Shown: positions 31,042-41,210 of the stretch, in pieces | Numbering within the stretch: position 1 is the first letter of the stretch | Layout: every line of letters starts with the position of its first letter | Assembly: GCA_013373625.1 (NCBI GenBank) | Contig: JABXHM010000032.1 | Coordinates: forward strand, 1-64,000 | Reading direction: 5' to 3' | From: Alteromonadaceae bacterium | GTDB taxonomy: Bacteria > Pseudomonadota > Gammaproteobacteria > Enterobacterales > Alteromonadaceae | DNA length: 64,000 bases | Made by a program: the position numbers and the translations under genes | The notes under the pieces: model-generated | The model's input: the letters and a program-made list of their open reading frames with translations, nothing else | Told to the model about the DNA's origin: nothing | Databases searched by the model: none

Positions 31042-31104
31042 GTTGGCGCCTGGTATTTATCCTCAACAACTAATCCCTAACGCGTTGTATTTAACCACTT
31101 ACCT

Positions 31105-31524
31105 TTAACGAATTAGTATCATCACTGCGTGGCATATTACCACCACTGTGGTCAGGTGCATTCGTAGCCGGGTGTACTCGACAACCAGTTCTTTGGGCAG
31201 TGTAAGTACCTGTTTGTCATAAAACATGATGGCTAAATAGCTAACACTCAACGTTGCCAGTACCCATGGCGCGCCAGCGTGCATTAAACAAACCCAACCA
31301 ATCAGCGTCGGTAACATGGCCATGTACTTTTGGTGGCCGTCTTTGTTGCCACTTATTGCGTCGTACCAATGAATTCCGCCAAAAAATGACAACAACACAG
31401 CTGAATACTGGGTGAAATAGAGAAACACCAGTGCTTGTGGCAGAATTTGAGTAAAGGCTAAGGCATTTAACCCTATAAAAGGCAGCAGGCCGGCGTAACC
31501 GAGTTGTTTAAATTGCTGGTTCAT
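31105..31524 (-). CDS. DUF3429 membrane protein
   Basis: A 139-residue protein with four to five hydrophobic segments and the DUF3429 features I recognise: LGYAGLLPFIGLNAL at the N-terminus, then YSAVLLSFFGGIHWYDAI in the middle. Function unknown. It is transcribed in the same direction as gltA but separated from it by a terminator. Three ArcA-like boxes lie 147-179 bases upstream of its start. Confidence 0.85.
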   Translation of the reverse strand: MNQQFKQLGYAGLLPFIGLNALAFTQILPQALVFLYFTQYSAVLLSFFGGIHWYDAISGNKDGHQKYMAMLPTLIGWVCLMHAGAPWVLATLSVSYLAIMFYDKQVLTLPKELVVEYTRLRMHLTTVVVICHAVMILIR

Positions 31525-31670
31525 TGTTGAAAACCTGTCTGTTTAGAATGATTGATTTGTATTTATTACTAATATAACTATCTGGAAGATTAAAAAGTTA
31601 TAAATATTAAATCTTCACGGAGGTTAAAAGCAGATAGATTATTTTTCTGAACTATCTGAGTCATTCTGTG

Positions 31671-31703
31671 TGTTAATTTAATGTTAATTCAAATGTTAAT
31701 TAA
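31671..31703. promoter_or_regulatory. Three tandem ArcA-like boxes upstream of DUF3429
   Basis: TGTTAATTTA (31671-31680), TGTTAATTCA (31682-31691) and TGTTAATTAA (31694-31703) form a direct repeat with 11- and 12-base periods, one helical turn each. The third copy matches the published ArcA-P box (A/T)GTTAATTA(A/T) exactly and the others differ at one position. The site lies upstream of DUF3429 and downstream of gltA. Binding is inferred. Confidence 0.55.
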
Positions 31704-31730
31704 ATGTGTGCCTGTAAATTATTGGATACA

Positions 31731-31755
31731 AAAAAGGCTCGACAAGCGAGCCTTT
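31731..31755 (-). terminator. Rho-independent terminator of gltA
   Basis: On the minus strand, GGCTCG and CGAGCC (plus-strand 31736-31741 and 31747-31752, with flanking A-T pairs) form a stem with a five-base loop followed by a T-run. It lies about 20 bases downstream of the gltA stop. Confidence 0.9.
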
Positions 31756-31776
31756 AATTATTTTAAATATTCAATA

Positions 31777-33054
31777 TTATTTAAGCGGGGTATATTTACG
31801 CTCGGTATGACCTGTATAAAGCTGGCGTGGACGGCCAATCTTCTGAGCTGGATCAGACATCATTTCATGCCAGTGAGAAATCCAGCCAACTGTACGTGAC
31901 AAGGCAAAGATACATGTAAACATGTTGGTTGGAATACCAATCGCTTTAAGCACGATACCAGAATAAAAATCAACGTTCGGGAACAGTTTCTTTTCAGAGA
32001 AGTACGGGTCTTCGAGGGCGATACGTTCAAGCTCCATTGCTACGTCGAGCAGTGGGTCCTGTACGTTGAGTTCTTTAAGTACTTCATGACAGCTTTCACG
32101 CATTACAGTTGCGCGTGGGTCGTAGTTTTTATAGACGCGGTGACCAAAGCCCATTAAGCGGAAAGGGTCTTTCTTGTCTTTAGCTCGTGCAATAAATTCA
32201 GGAATACGATCAACTGAGCCAATTTCTTCCAGCATTTGCAGACACGCTTCGTTAGCACCACCGTGAGCAGGTCCCCATAATGAGGCAACACCTGCGGCGA
32301 TACATGCATAAGGGTTGGCACCTGATGAACCAGCAAGACGTACCGTTGAGGTTGATGCGTTTTGTTCGTGGTCAGCGTGCAAGGTGAAAATACGGTCCAT
32401 GGCGCGCTCAACTGCCGGGCTGATTTCATAATCTTCGGCCGGTACGGAGAACATCATATTAATAAAGTTAGCGGCATAGCTCAGATCATTGCGCGGGTAA
32501 ACGAAAGGCTGGCCAATGTTGTACTTATAACACATGGCTACCAGGGTGGGCATTTTCGCAATTAAGCGGTGTGCACAACGTAAACGCTGATCGGCGTTAG
32601 AAACATCCAAATCACTGTGATAGAAGGAAGACATCGCGCCCACAGTACCATTAAGCATGGCCATTGGGTGTGCATCATTTCTAAAGCCATGGAAGAACAT
32701 GTTAATTTGTTCATGCACCATGGTGTGACGTTTGATGGTGTTTTCGAAATCTTCGTATTCAGCTTTGCTTGGTGCGTCGCCATGCAGGAGCATGTGACAG
32801 ACTTCTAAGTAATTGGCATCGCGTGCTAGTTCTTCAATGGGAAATCCGCGGTGCAATAACACACCTTTTTCGCCGTCGATGAAAGTAATTGAAGACTCGC
32901 AAGACCCAGTCGCCAGAAAACCAGGGTCGTAAGTGAAATAGCCGTGTTTACCAAGGGCACGAATATCAATTACATCTTGCCCGGCTGTGCCAGACAAAAT
33001 AGGAAGTTCTATTTCCTTATCGCCCGCTTTCAGAATGGCTTTTTGATCTGCCAT
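31777..33054 (-). CDS. gltA: Citrate synthase (type II)
   Basis: Condenses acetyl-CoA and oxaloacetate, the entry step of the TCA cycle. The 425 residues match the NADH-sensitive hexameric Gram-negative type. Seen: an N-terminal beta domain ([18 protein letters not shown]), the substrate histidine in [24 protein letters not shown] (second catalytic His), and [10 protein letters not shown] (catalytic Asp). GAGGAGAG precedes the ATG. It is divergent from sdhCDAB across about 430 bases, the same arrangement as in E. coli. Confidence 0.98.
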   Translation of the reverse strand: MADQKAILKAGDKEIELPILSGTAGQDVIDIRALGKHGYFTYDPGFLATGSCESSITFIDGEKGVLLHRGFPIEELARDANYLEVCHMLLHGDAPSKAEYEDFENTIKRHTMVHEQINMFFHGFRNDAHPMAMLNGTVGAMSSFYHSDLDVSNADQRLRCAHRLIAKMPTLVAMCYKYNIGQPFVYPRNDLSYAANFINMMFSVPAEDYEISPAVERAMDRIFTLHADHEQNASTSTVRLAGSSGANPYACIAAGVASLWGPAHGGANEACLQMLEEIGSVDRIPEFIARAKDKKDPFRLMGFGHRVYKNYDPRATVMRESCHEVLKELNVQDPLLDVAMELERIALEDPYFSEKKLFPNVDFYSGIVLKAIGIPTNMFTCIFALSRTVGWISHWHEMMSDPAQKIGRPRQLYTGHTERKYTPLK

Positions 33055-33485
33055 AAATTGCTCTCCTCAGAATTTTCTTTATCAGGATGTTACTCAATTT
33101 TGAGCTATCCGGTGGGAAAAGTGGCGTATTTGTACTTTATTATGCAGTAACAAGTCAATTTTATTACCTATAATATGCATAAATATTCCTGATTGTCGAA
33201 GATTATACTGGTGTTGTCTAGTCCGGGATCAGGCTTATACGTGTGAATATCCTTATAAGACTAATGTCCTAATACCACACAAAAAATTGTAATTATACTA
33301 GGTCGTGGATATACTCTGGGCTACTTGAATTGACTGAGTTTTCATTCTGTTAATTAAGTAATAAATTATTCACAAAATGTTAACAGATCAGTGGATGAGA
33401 TAGTTATCATAGTAATAATCAGAATCACTCTGTCAGGACACATATAAAGAGTGGTTTGTCCCTACGGATAAAACAGGCAAAAATT
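33055..33485. promoter_or_regulatory. gltA-sdhC divergent control region with ArcA-like sites
   Basis: A 431-base AT-rich region serving both TCA operons. CTGTTAATTAAG (33347-33358) contains an exact match to the ArcA consensus TGTTAATTAA. TGTTAACAG (33378-33386), 30 bases further on, is a weaker second half. ArcA represses gltA and sdh in E. coli, so the location is as expected. I found no clear CRP palindrome and cannot place the promoters with confidence. Confidence 0.5.
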
Positions 33486-33860
33486 GTGAAAAAGCAAAGA
33501 CCAGTAAATTTAGACCTTAACACTATTAAATTTCCTCCCTCTGCTATTTCGTCAATTCTCCACCGCGTAACAGGCGTCGCAATGTTTTTTGCGTTGCTGT
33601 TTGTGATCTGGGCATGGGCCGAATCGGTATCATCCCCAGAAGGTTTTGCGAATGTGCAGGCCATGATGGACGGAATTGTCGGAAAGATCATTGCAATCGG
33701 TACAGCTTCTGCGCTGACCTATCACATTCTCGGTGGTATTCGCCACGGTATAATGGACATGGGTCATTGGGAAGAGCTCGAATCAGGTAACTTGAGTGCC
33801 CAGGTCATTATTGGCTTGTGGGTTGTACTGACAGTAGTTATAGGGGTTGCGTTATGGTAA
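33486..33860 (+). CDS. sdhC: Succinate dehydrogenase cytochrome b556 subunit SdhC
   Basis: Membrane anchor subunit of respiratory complex II, sharing heme b and the quinone site with SdhD. From the GTG at 33486 the 124 residues begin KKQRPVNLDLNTIKFPPSAISSILHRVTGV, which is the conserved N-terminus (Ser and Arg at the quinone site). Three membrane helices follow, with the heme ligand His in LTYHILGGIRHG. A TTG ten codons upstream is possible but would add residues not typical of the family. The stop overlaps the sdhD start (ATGGTAA). Confidence 0.93.
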   Translation: MKKQRPVNLDLNTIKFPPSAISSILHRVTGVAMFFALLFVIWAWAESVSSPEGFANVQAMMDGIVGKIIAIGTASALTYHILGGIRHGIMDMGHWEELESGNLSAQVIIGLWVVLTVVIGVALW

Positions 33861-34201
33861 CTAATCAGGCAAGCATTAAGCGTAATGGTGTACAGGACTA
33901 CGTTTCCTTACGAGCTACTGCTTTTATTATCGCTATTTATACTTTCTTCCTGGCGGGTTTTTTTATCACCACCGAAGAAATTACTTTTGAGGTCTGGCAG
34001 GGATTATTCTCTGGTCTGGCAATGAAGGTATTTACCCTCGCTGCATTGGTTTCCATCATGATCCATGTCCGTATTGGTCTGTGGCAGGTGCTAACTGATT
34101 ATGTGAAGCCAGCAGGTGTACGCGCAATAATTCAATATGTTTTGAATATCATTGCGTTTGTCTACGTCGCCGTTGGTTTGTTTGTCTTGTGGGGAGTGTA
34201 A
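33854..34201 (+). CDS. sdhD: Succinate dehydrogenase membrane anchor subunit SdhD
   Basis: Second membrane anchor of complex II. The 115 residues from the ATG at 33854 show [19 protein letters not shown] and three hydrophobic helices, with the heme/quinone-site region [20 protein letters not shown] (His and the Asp-Tyr pair). The start overlaps the sdhC stop, which argues for translational coupling. The sdhA ATG follows the stop by one base. Confidence 0.94.
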   Translation: MVTNQASIKRNGVQDYVSLRATAFIIAIYTFFLAGFFITTEEITFEVWQGLFSGLAMKVFTLAALVSIMIHVRIGLWQVLTDYVKPAGVRAIIQYVLNIIAFVYVAVGLFVLWGV

Positions 34202-34202
34202 A

Positions 34203-35975
34203 ATGAGTTTACCCGTTCATGAATTTGACGCCGTCGTTATAGGCGCTGGCGGTGCAGGTATGCGCGCAGCACTGCAAATATCGCAGTCTGGCAAATCCTG
34301 TGCATTATTATCAAAAGTGTTTCCAACCCGTTCGCACACGGTATCTGCCCAGGGTGGTATCACCGTGGCGCTGGGTAATTCCCATGAAGATAACTGGGAA
34401 TGGCACATGTACGACACCGTTAAAGGCTCTGATTATATCGGTGACCAGGACGCTATTGAGTACATGTGTAAGACCGGACCTGAAGCCATTTATGAAATGG
34501 AAAACATGGGTCTGCCTTTTTCTCGTTTTGAAAACGGCCGTGTTTATCAACGTCCATTCGGTGGCCAGTCGAAAAACTTCGGTGGCGAACAGGCTGCTCG
34601 AACGGCTGCAGCGGCTGACCGTACTGGTCATGCTTTATTACATTTGCTGTACCAACAGAATGTAAAAAATAAAACCAAAGTATTCAGTGAATGGTACGCC
34701 CTTGATCTGGTAAAAAACCAGGACGGTGACGTAGTGGGCTGTACGGCAATCGATATCGAAACCGGTGAGACTGTTTACTTTAAGTCGAAGGCCGTGGTGC
34801 TGGCAACGGGTGGAGCAGGCCGTATATTTGCCTCAACCACCAATGCCCACATTAATACCGGCGACGGTGTTGGTATGGCGCTTCGTGCTGGTGTGTGCGT
34901 TCAGGATATGGAAATGTGGCAGTTCCACCCAACCGGTATTGCCGGCGCAGGTACCCTGGTAACAGAAGGGTGTCGTGGTGAAGGTGGTTATCTGCTTAAT
35001 AAAGACGGCGAACGCTTTATGGAGCGTTATGCGCCGAATGCTAAAGATCTCGCTGGTCGCGATGTTGTTGCCCGCTCGATGATGACCGAAATTCGCGAAG
35101 GCCGTGGCTGCGATGGTCCATGGGGCACGCACCTTAAACTCAAACTTGACCATCTTGGTAAAGACGTTCTGGAATCTCGTTTGCCGGGTATTTTGGAGCT
35201 GTCACGCACATTTGCTCACGTTGATCCGGTTAAAGAACCGATTCCGGTTATACCAACCTGCCACTACATGATGGGTGGTATTCCAACTAATGTTGACGGA
35301 CAGTGTTTAACACTGGATGAAAACGGTAAAGATAAAGTGGTCAATGGTTTGTTTGCCTGTGGTGAAATCGCCTGTGTATCCGTGCACGGTGCAAACCGAT
35401 TAGGTGGTAACTCACTGTTAGACCTGGTTGTATTCGGTCGCGCGACAGGTTTACATCTGGGTGAAAAACTCGATGAAATCGAAATTAGCCGCGAAGCTTC
35501 TGAAACCGATCTTGAAATCGCTATGGCGCGCTTCAATCGTTGGGAAGGCTCTGAAAAGGGTAAAGGCGAGGATCCGGTACAGATTAAGAAAGACATGCAG
35601 GAATGTATGCAACTTAACTTCTCGGTATTCCGCGAAGGGGATGCCATGGCTGAAGGCCTTAAGCAACTCGGAGAAATTCGCGAGCGTTTACAAAATGCCC
35701 GTCTGGATGACAAGAGTGCAGACTTCAACACCCAGCGTATTGAGTGTTTAGAACTGGATAACCTGATGGAAACGGCTTACAGCACGGCCGTAGCCGCGAA
35801 CTTCCGTACTGAAAGCCGTGGTGCACACAGCCGCTTTGACTATCCGGACCGTGACGACGCTAACTGGTTATGCCACAGCGTTTACAACCCGGCAACTGAA
35901 GCGATGGTTAAACGTGATGTTAATATGGCGCCGAAGCTTCGTGAAGCCTTCCCGCCTAAAGTGCGTTCATACTAA
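34203..35975 (+). CDS. sdhA: Succinate dehydrogenase flavoprotein subunit SdhA
   Basis: Oxidises succinate to fumarate with covalently bound FAD. The 590 residues from ATG 34203 show the FAD dinucleotide site [16 protein letters not shown], covalent FAD ligand His45 in [11 protein letters not shown], the active-site HPTGI and [10 protein letters not shown], the catalytic Arg region (RDVVARSMM), and [11 protein letters not shown] near the C-terminal third. E. coli SdhA has 588 residues. It lies within the sdhCDAB operon, 13 bases before sdhB. Confidence 0.98.
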   Translation: MSLPVHEFDAVVIGAGGAGMRAALQISQSGKSCALLSKVFPTRSHTVSAQGGITVALGNSHEDNWEWHMYDTVKGSDYIGDQDAIEYMCKTGPEAIYEMENMGLPFSRFENGRVYQRPFGGQSKNFGGEQAARTAAAADRTGHALLHLLYQQNVKNKTKVFSEWYALDLVKNQDGDVVGCTAIDIETGETVYFKSKAVVLATGGAGRIFASTTNAHINTGDGVGMALRAGVCVQDMEMWQFHPTGIAGAGTLVTEGCRGEGGYLLNKDGERFMERYAPNAKDLAGRDVVARSMMTEIREGRGCDGPWGTHLKLKLDHLGKDVLESRLPGILELSRTFAHVDPVKEPIPVIPTCHYMMGGIPTNVDGQCLTLDENGKDKVVNGLFACGEIACVSVHGANRLGGNSLLDLVVFGRATGLHLGEKLDEIEISREASETDLEIAMARFNRWEGSEKGKGEDPVQIKKDMQECMQLNFSVFREGDAMAEGLKQLGEIRERLQNARLDDKSADFNTQRIECLELDNLMETAYSTAVAANFRTESRGAHSRFDYPDRDDANWLCHSVYNPATEAMVKRDVNMAPKLREAFPPKVRSY

Positions 35976-35988
35976 GAGAGGTTAGATC

Positions 35989-36699
35989 ATGCAATTAACT
36001 TTTTCGGTATACCGTTATAATCCCGAGGTTGATAATGCGCCCCGGATGCAAGACTACACCCTGGACGTAGAAGAAGGCCAAGACATGATGGTGCTTGACG
36101 CACTGTTATTGCTTAAGGAACAGGATCCGACGTTATCTTTCCGACGTTCATGTCGGGAGGGTGTATGTGGCTCTGATGGCGTTAATATGAACGGTAAAAA
36201 TGGCCTGGCATGTATAACGCCATTGTCAGCGTTAGGTAAGGGTAAGGTGGTTATTCGCCCGCTACCTGGTTTACCGGTAGTGCGTGACTTAGTTGTGGAT
36301 ATGACACAGTTCTATACACAATATGAGAAAATTAAACCGTTCCTGATTAACGACGACAAACAGCCTCCTGCGCGTGAGCATCTGCAGTCTCCTGAAGAGC
36401 GTGCTAAACTAGACGGACTGTACGAGTGTATTCTGTGCGCATGTTGTTCAACGTCTTGCCCATCGTTTTGGTGGAACCCGGACAAATTTGTCGGACCGGC
36501 GGGCTTGCTTCATGCTTACCGTTTTCTGATTGATAGCCGGGACACTGCTACGGATGAGCGATTGAACGACCTGGATGATGCGTTTAGCGTGTTCAGATGT
36601 CATGGCATCATGAACTGTGTAAGTGTATGTCCTAAAGGCTTAAACCCAACGAAAGCAATCGGCCAGATTAAGTCGATGCTTTTACAACGGGCTGTTTAG
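35989..36699 (+). CDS. sdhB: Succinate dehydrogenase iron-sulfur subunit SdhB
   Basis: Carries electrons from SdhA to the quinone site through three clusters. The 236 residues show the [2Fe-2S] ligands (CREGVCGSDG, then C in NGLAC), the [4Fe-4S] ligands CILCACCSTSCP, and the [3Fe-4S] ligands CHGIMNCVSVCPKGLNP. AGAGAGG precedes the ATG. Last gene of sdhCDAB; a terminator hairpin follows before sucA. Confidence 0.98.
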   Translation: MQLTFSVYRYNPEVDNAPRMQDYTLDVEEGQDMMVLDALLLLKEQDPTLSFRRSCREGVCGSDGVNMNGKNGLACITPLSALGKGKVVIRPLPGLPVVRDLVVDMTQFYTQYEKIKPFLINDDKQPPAREHLQSPEERAKLDGLYECILCACCSTSCPSFWWNPDKFVGPAGLLHAYRFLIDSRDTATDERLNDLDDAFSVFRCHGIMNCVSVCPKGLNPTKAIGQIKSMLLQRAV

Positions 36700-36747
36700 C
36701 ACAATTACTCTGTTTACTGCTAAAGTAAAGAGTGTGTAATGCGAAAA

Positions 36748-36777
36748 TGGCCATCCCTACGGGGTGGCTATTTTTTT
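36748..36777 (+). terminator. Terminator hairpin between sdhB and sucA
   Basis: TGGCCATCCC (36748-36757) and GGGGTGGCTA (36761-36770) pair over ten bases with two G-U pairs and a three-base loop, followed by seven T. It would separate sdhCDAB from sucAB, fully or partly. Confidence 0.85.
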
Positions 36778-36844
36778 GTAAATGGATTCGGGTGAGACTC
36801 ATCCGACCTGATTATATTTATAGACAACCTAGCAAGGCACAATA

Positions 36845-39667
36845 ATGCAAGAAAGCGTGATGAAAGCGTGGTGGGACTCATCGCACATGGCTGGAGCCAA
36901 TGCTGCCTATGTGGAAGCATTGTACGAAGCCTACCTTGATGATCCGCAAAGTGTCACTGATTCCTGGCGTGGTATTTTCGACGCTTTACCCAAAGTTGAT
37001 GGGGTGGAATTAGAAAGTAACCATAGCCAGATAAAAGAGCAGTTTAAAAAGCTTGCGGCTTTGGGGCCGTTAGCCCGATGTAGTTCTGGAAAGTCATCAG
37101 ACACCAGTAACCAATCCGACGAAAAACAGGTAAAGGTACTCCAGCTCATTAATGCCTACCGTTTTCGTGGACATCAGCACGCCAATCTCGATCCGTTAGG
37201 CTTATGGCACCAAGAGAGAGTCCGGGATCTGGAATTGTCTCACCATAGTCTCTCGGAAACCGATTTCGATACCGTTTTTAATGTAGGCTCCTACGCAATT
37301 GGTAAAGAGACAATGCCATTGGGAGAGCTGTTCAAGTCACTGAACAGAACCTACTGTAGTTCCCTTGGTGCAGAATATATGCACATTACCGATACTGATC
37401 AAAAACGCTGGTTACAGCAGCGTATCGAGTCAGTAGAGGCGCGTCCGGAAATGGACCGCGATACCAAAGTCAATATTCTTAAAGGTCTGGTTGCTGCCGA
37501 TGGTATGGAAAAATACCTTGGTTCTAAGTTTCCGGGCGCTAAACGCTTCTCGCTGGAAGGCGGCGACGCATTAATACCCATGTTAAAAGGGCTGATCACC
37601 GAAGCTGGTTCGCAAGGCACTAAAGAAGTGGTTGTGGGCATGGCTCACCGTGGCCGGCTGAATGTACTGGTTAACGTACTGGGTAAAAACCCATCGGTAC
37701 TGTTCGATGAGTTTGGTGGCAAGCATGATGAGTCGTTAGGTGCTGGTGATGTAAAATACCATGCGGGTTATTCTTCTGACTTTGCCACACCGGGCGGTAA
37801 TGTTCACCTGGCACTGGCCTTTAACCCATCTCATTTGGAAATCGTCAATCCAGTGGTTATGGGTTCGGTACGAGCACGTCTTGATCGTCGTGAACATGAC
37901 GAAGGTAAAGTACTACCCGTTACCATTCATGGTGATTCTGCAATTGCCGGACAGGGCGTTGTGCAAGAAACCTTCAACATGTCACAAACGCGCGGGTTTG
38001 CAGTGGGCGGTACAGTTCGTATCGTTATTAATAACCAGGTTGGTTTTACCACCTCAAAGATACAGGACACGCGCTCTACGCAGTATTGTACTGACATCGC
38101 TAAGATGGTTCAGGCGCCAATTCTTCACGTTAACGCCGATGATCCTGAAGCCGTGTTATTTGTGACCAGGCTGGCACTTGATTTCCGTAATAAGTTTAAG
38201 CGTGATGTGGTCATTGACTTAGTCTGTTATCGCCGCCATGGCCATAACGAGTCAGATGAGCCAAACGCGACACAGCCGGTAATGTATCAAAAAATTAAGA
38301 AGCATCCTGTACCGCGCGAAATTTACGCCGATCAGCTTATAGCCGAGGGTGTCCTGGGCGAACAGGATGTTAAAAAATTAATGGAAGACTATCGCGCCGC
38401 GATGGATCATGGCGCTTGTGTGGTAGAAGAATGGCGTCCAATGACCGAGCATTCGGTTGACTGGCATCCCTATCTCGGCCATGACTGGGATACGCCATAT
38501 GATGGCGCTATCAGTATGGACGAACTGCACAGTCTGGGTGAACGACTGGTTACTTATCCGGACGATCACAAATTACAATCCCGGGTGAATAAAGTTTATA
38601 CCGACCGTAAGGCGATGCTAGCCGGTGATCGTAAGCTTGATTGGGGGATGGCTGAATTGCTCGCTTATGCCTCAATTGTTAAGGAAGGCACACCAATCCG
38701 TTTTTCTGGTCAGGACTCTGGCCGGGGCACGTTCTTCCACCGTCACGCTGTGTTGCATAACCAAACTGATTCGTCTGCCTACATGCCATTACAGCATATT
38801 AGCGAAGAACAGGCGCCGATAGAAATTTATGACTCGGTGTTATCTGAAGAAGCCGTTATGGCCTTCGAATACGGTTACGCCACTGCTGAACCAGAGTGTC
38901 TGACCATCTGGGAAGCGCAGTTTGGTGATTTTGCCAATGGCGCTCAGGTGGTGTTTGACCAGTTCTTAAGTTCTGGTGAGGCCAAGTGGGGTCGACTATG
39001 CGGCTTAACTGTCTTACTGCCTCACGGATACGAGGGGCAGGGGCCGGAACACAGTTCAGCGCGACTAGAGCGTTTCCTGCAATTATGTGCTGATCACAAC
39101 TGGCAGGTATGTGTACCGTCAACGCCGGCGCAGGTGTTTAATATGATTCGCCGTCAGGTTATACGCCCAATGCGTAAGCCGCTTATCGTAATGTCACCTA
39201 AGTCGTTGTTACGTCACCCCATGGCGGTCTCAAGTTTAGAAGAACTGTCTGAAGGCGTTTTCCATAACGTCATCGGTGAAGTTGATGAACTTAAAGCGAA
39301 AGATGTTAAACGTGTGGTCATGTGCTCGGGTAAAGTCTATTACGACTTACTGGACCAACGTCGTAAAAACGAACAAACCGATGTTGCTATCATTCGTCTG
39401 GAACAACTTTATCCGTTCCCGCAGGAAGAATGCGCGAAAATTGTGGCAGAATACAGCCACGTTAAAGATTGGGTTTGGTGTCAGGAAGAGCCACAAAACC
39501 AGGGTGCCTGGTATTGTAGCCAACATCATTTCTGGCAGGTAATCCCTGATGGTGCCAAATTGACCTATGCCGGCCGACCGGCTTCTGCCTCGCCTGCAGT
39601 AGGTTATTTATCCGTTCACAACCAGCAACAAAAGAATCTGGTTGAAGACGCTCTCACGATAAAATAA
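36845..39667 (+). CDS. sucA: 2-oxoglutarate dehydrogenase E1 component SucA
   Basis: Thiamine-diphosphate-dependent decarboxylase of the 2-oxoglutarate dehydrogenase complex. The 940 residues show the N-terminal helix that docks on E2 (SHMAGANAAYVEALYEAYLDDP), YRFRGHQHANLDPLG, GMAHRGRLNVLVNV, the active-site HGDSAIAGQGVVQET, YRRHGHNESDEP, and the transketolase-like pyrimidine domain (RFSGQDSGRGTFFHRHAVLHNQ). E. coli SucA has 933 residues. Ten bases separate it from sucB. Confidence 0.98.
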   Translation: MQESVMKAWWDSSHMAGANAAYVEALYEAYLDDPQSVTDSWRGIFDALPKVDGVELESNHSQIKEQFKKLAALGPLARCSSGKSSDTSNQSDEKQVKVLQLINAYRFRGHQHANLDPLGLWHQERVRDLELSHHSLSETDFDTVFNVGSYAIGKETMPLGELFKSLNRTYCSSLGAEYMHITDTDQKRWLQQRIESVEARPEMDRDTKVNILKGLVAADGMEKYLGSKFPGAKRFSLEGGDALIPMLKGLITEAGSQGTKEVVVGMAHRGRLNVLVNVLGKNPSVLFDEFGGKHDESLGAGDVKYHAGYSSDFATPGGNVHLALAFNPSHLEIVNPVVMGSVRARLDRREHDEGKVLPVTIHGDSAIAGQGVVQETFNMSQTRGFAVGGTVRIVINNQVGFTTSKIQDTRSTQYCTDIAKMVQAPILHVNADDPEAVLFVTRLALDFRNKFKRDVVIDLVCYRRHGHNESDEPNATQPVMYQKIKKHPVPREIYADQLIAEGVLGEQDVKKLMEDYRAAMDHGACVVEEWRPMTEHSVDWHPYLGHDWDTPYDGAISMDELHSLGERLVTYPDDHKLQSRVNKVYTDRKAMLAGDRKLDWGMAELLAYASIVKEGTPIRFSGQDSGRGTFFHRHAVLHNQTDSSAYMPLQHISEEQAPIEIYDSVLSEEAVMAFEYGYATAEPECLTIWEAQFGDFANGAQVVFDQFLSSGEAKWGRLCGLTVLLPHGYEGQGPEHSSARLERFLQLCADHNWQVCVPSTPAQVFNMIRRQVIRPMRKPLIVMSPKSLLRHPMAVSSLEELSEGVFHNVIGEVDELKAKDVKRVVMCSGKVYYDLLDQRRKNEQTDVAIIRLEQLYPFPQEECAKIVAEYSHVKDWVWCQEEPQNQGAWYCSQHHFWQVIPDGAKLTYAGRPASASPAVGYLSVHNQQQKNLVEDALTIK

Positions 39668-39676
39668 GGAACAAAG

Positions 39677-41188
39677 ATGACAATTGAGATAAAAGTTCCG
39701 GTTCTACCCGAGTCAGTTGCCGACGCCACGATTGCAACCTGGCACGTGAAAGCCGGGGACAGTGTTAAACGTGACCAGAACCTGGTAGACATTGAGACTG
39801 ATAAGGTAGTACTTGAAGTTGTTGCCCCTGCAGATGGTGTTATCGGTGAGATTATCGATGAAGAGGGAGCGACAGTTCTCGGTGAGCAGGTTATTGCTAA
39901 GTTAGAAGAAGGCAGTGCTGCCGCACCTGCTAAATCTGACAGCAAAGAAGAATCCAAAGCGGAAGCGCCAGCCGCGAAAGAAGAAGCACCAGCCAAAGAA
40001 ACTGGCGGTGCCTCGGTCGACATCAAAGTGCCGGTGTTACCAGAATCCGTGGCAGATGCGACCATTGCGACCTGGCATGTAGGTCCGGGTGAAAAGGTAA
40101 GCCGCGATCAAAACCTGGTTGATATTGAAACCGATAAGGTGGTTTTGGAAGTGGTTGCGCCAGCCGATGGCTCAATCTCAGAAGTACTGGCTGAAGAAGG
40201 CACCACGGTTACTGCTGAAGAAGTGATTGCGAAATTTACTGAAGGTGCGGGTGCAGCAGCACCTGCTGCGAGTTCGTCAAGCGACGACAGCGGCAGCGAT
40301 GACGATGCGCTGAGCCCGTCAGTTCGCCGCTTACTGGCTGAAAAGGGCGTTGATGCGTCTAAAGTCAAAGGCACGGGTAAAAATGGTCGCATCACTAAAG
40401 AAGATGTCGAGCAGTACCTTAAGTCTGACAGTAAGCCATCGACCAGCTCGCCAGCGACCGAGGAAGCACCTTCAGCACCAGCCGGTGAGCGCAGCGAGAA
40501 GCGTGTACCAATGACACGCTTACGTAAGACCATTGCTAATCGTCTGCTTGAAGCGAAAAACTCAACAGCGATGCTGACAACCTTTAACGAAGTGAATATG
40601 AAGCCGATCATGGAGTTGCGTAAGCAATACCAGGAAGGCTTCGAGAAGCGTCACGGTATCCGCCTGGGCTTTATGTCGTTCTATGTTAAGGCTGTTACTG
40701 AAGCGCTTAAGCGTTTCCCTGAAGTGAATGCGTCGTTAGACGGTGATGACATTGTCTATCACAACTATTTCGATATCTCGATTGCTGTGTCTACGCCGCG
40801 TGGATTGGTAACGCCTGTTCTCAAAGACAGCGATACACTGGGTATGGCCGGTATCGAGAAAGGCATTAAAACACTGGCGCTAAAAGGTCGCGACGGCAAG
40901 CTGTCGATGGCCGAGTTGCAAGGTGGTAACTTTACCATCACCAATGGTGGTGTGTTTGGCTCACTGATGTCTACGCCAATTATTAATCCGCCGCAAAGCG
41001 CAATTCTGGGTATGCACAAGATCCAGGATCGTCCAATGGCGGTAAATGGCAAAGTTGAAATTTTACCCATGATGTATCTGGCGTTGTCTTATGACCACCG
41101 GATTATTGATGGTAAAGAATCGGTAGGCTTCCTGGTTACCGTTAAAGAAATGCTGGAAGATCCAACTCGTCTGTTATTAGACGTATAA
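39677..41188 (+). CDS. sucB: Dihydrolipoyl succinyltransferase (E2) SucB with two lipoyl domains
   Basis: Core of the 2-oxoglutarate dehydrogenase complex; transfers succinyl groups from lipoamide to CoA. At 503 residues it is about 100 longer than E. coli SucB because the lipoyl domain is duplicated: residues about 2-77 (Lys43 in [11 protein letters not shown]) and 113-188 (Lys154 in the same motif), joined by Ala/Glu/Lys-rich linkers. The peripheral-subunit-binding domain follows ([20 protein letters not shown]), then the catalytic domain ending in SYDHRIIDG (His474, Asp478). The two lipoyl repeats are nearly identical as protein but differ at many synonymous sites. Confidence 0.97.
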   Translation: MTIEIKVPVLPESVADATIATWHVKAGDSVKRDQNLVDIETDKVVLEVVAPADGVIGEIIDEEGATVLGEQVIAKLEEGSAAAPAKSDSKEESKAEAPAAKEEAPAKETGGASVDIKVPVLPESVADATIATWHVGPGEKVSRDQNLVDIETDKVVLEVVAPADGSISEVLAEEGTTVTAEEVIAKFTEGAGAAAPAASSSSDDSGSDDDALSPSVRRLLAEKGVDASKVKGTGKNGRITKEDVEQYLKSDSKPSTSSPATEEAPSAPAGERSEKRVPMTRLRKTIANRLLEAKNSTAMLTTFNEVNMKPIMELRKQYQEGFEKRHGIRLGFMSFYVKAVTEALKRFPEVNASLDGDDIVYHNYFDISIAVSTPRGLVTPVLKDSDTLGMAGIEKGIKTLALKGRDGKLSMAELQGGNFTITNGGVFGSLMSTPIINPPQSAILGMHKIQDRPMAVNGKVEILPMMYLALSYDHRIIDGKESVGFLVTVKEMLEDPTRLLLDV

Positions 41189-41210
41189 GACTTTTGCAGC
41201 ATAGCTAGGT

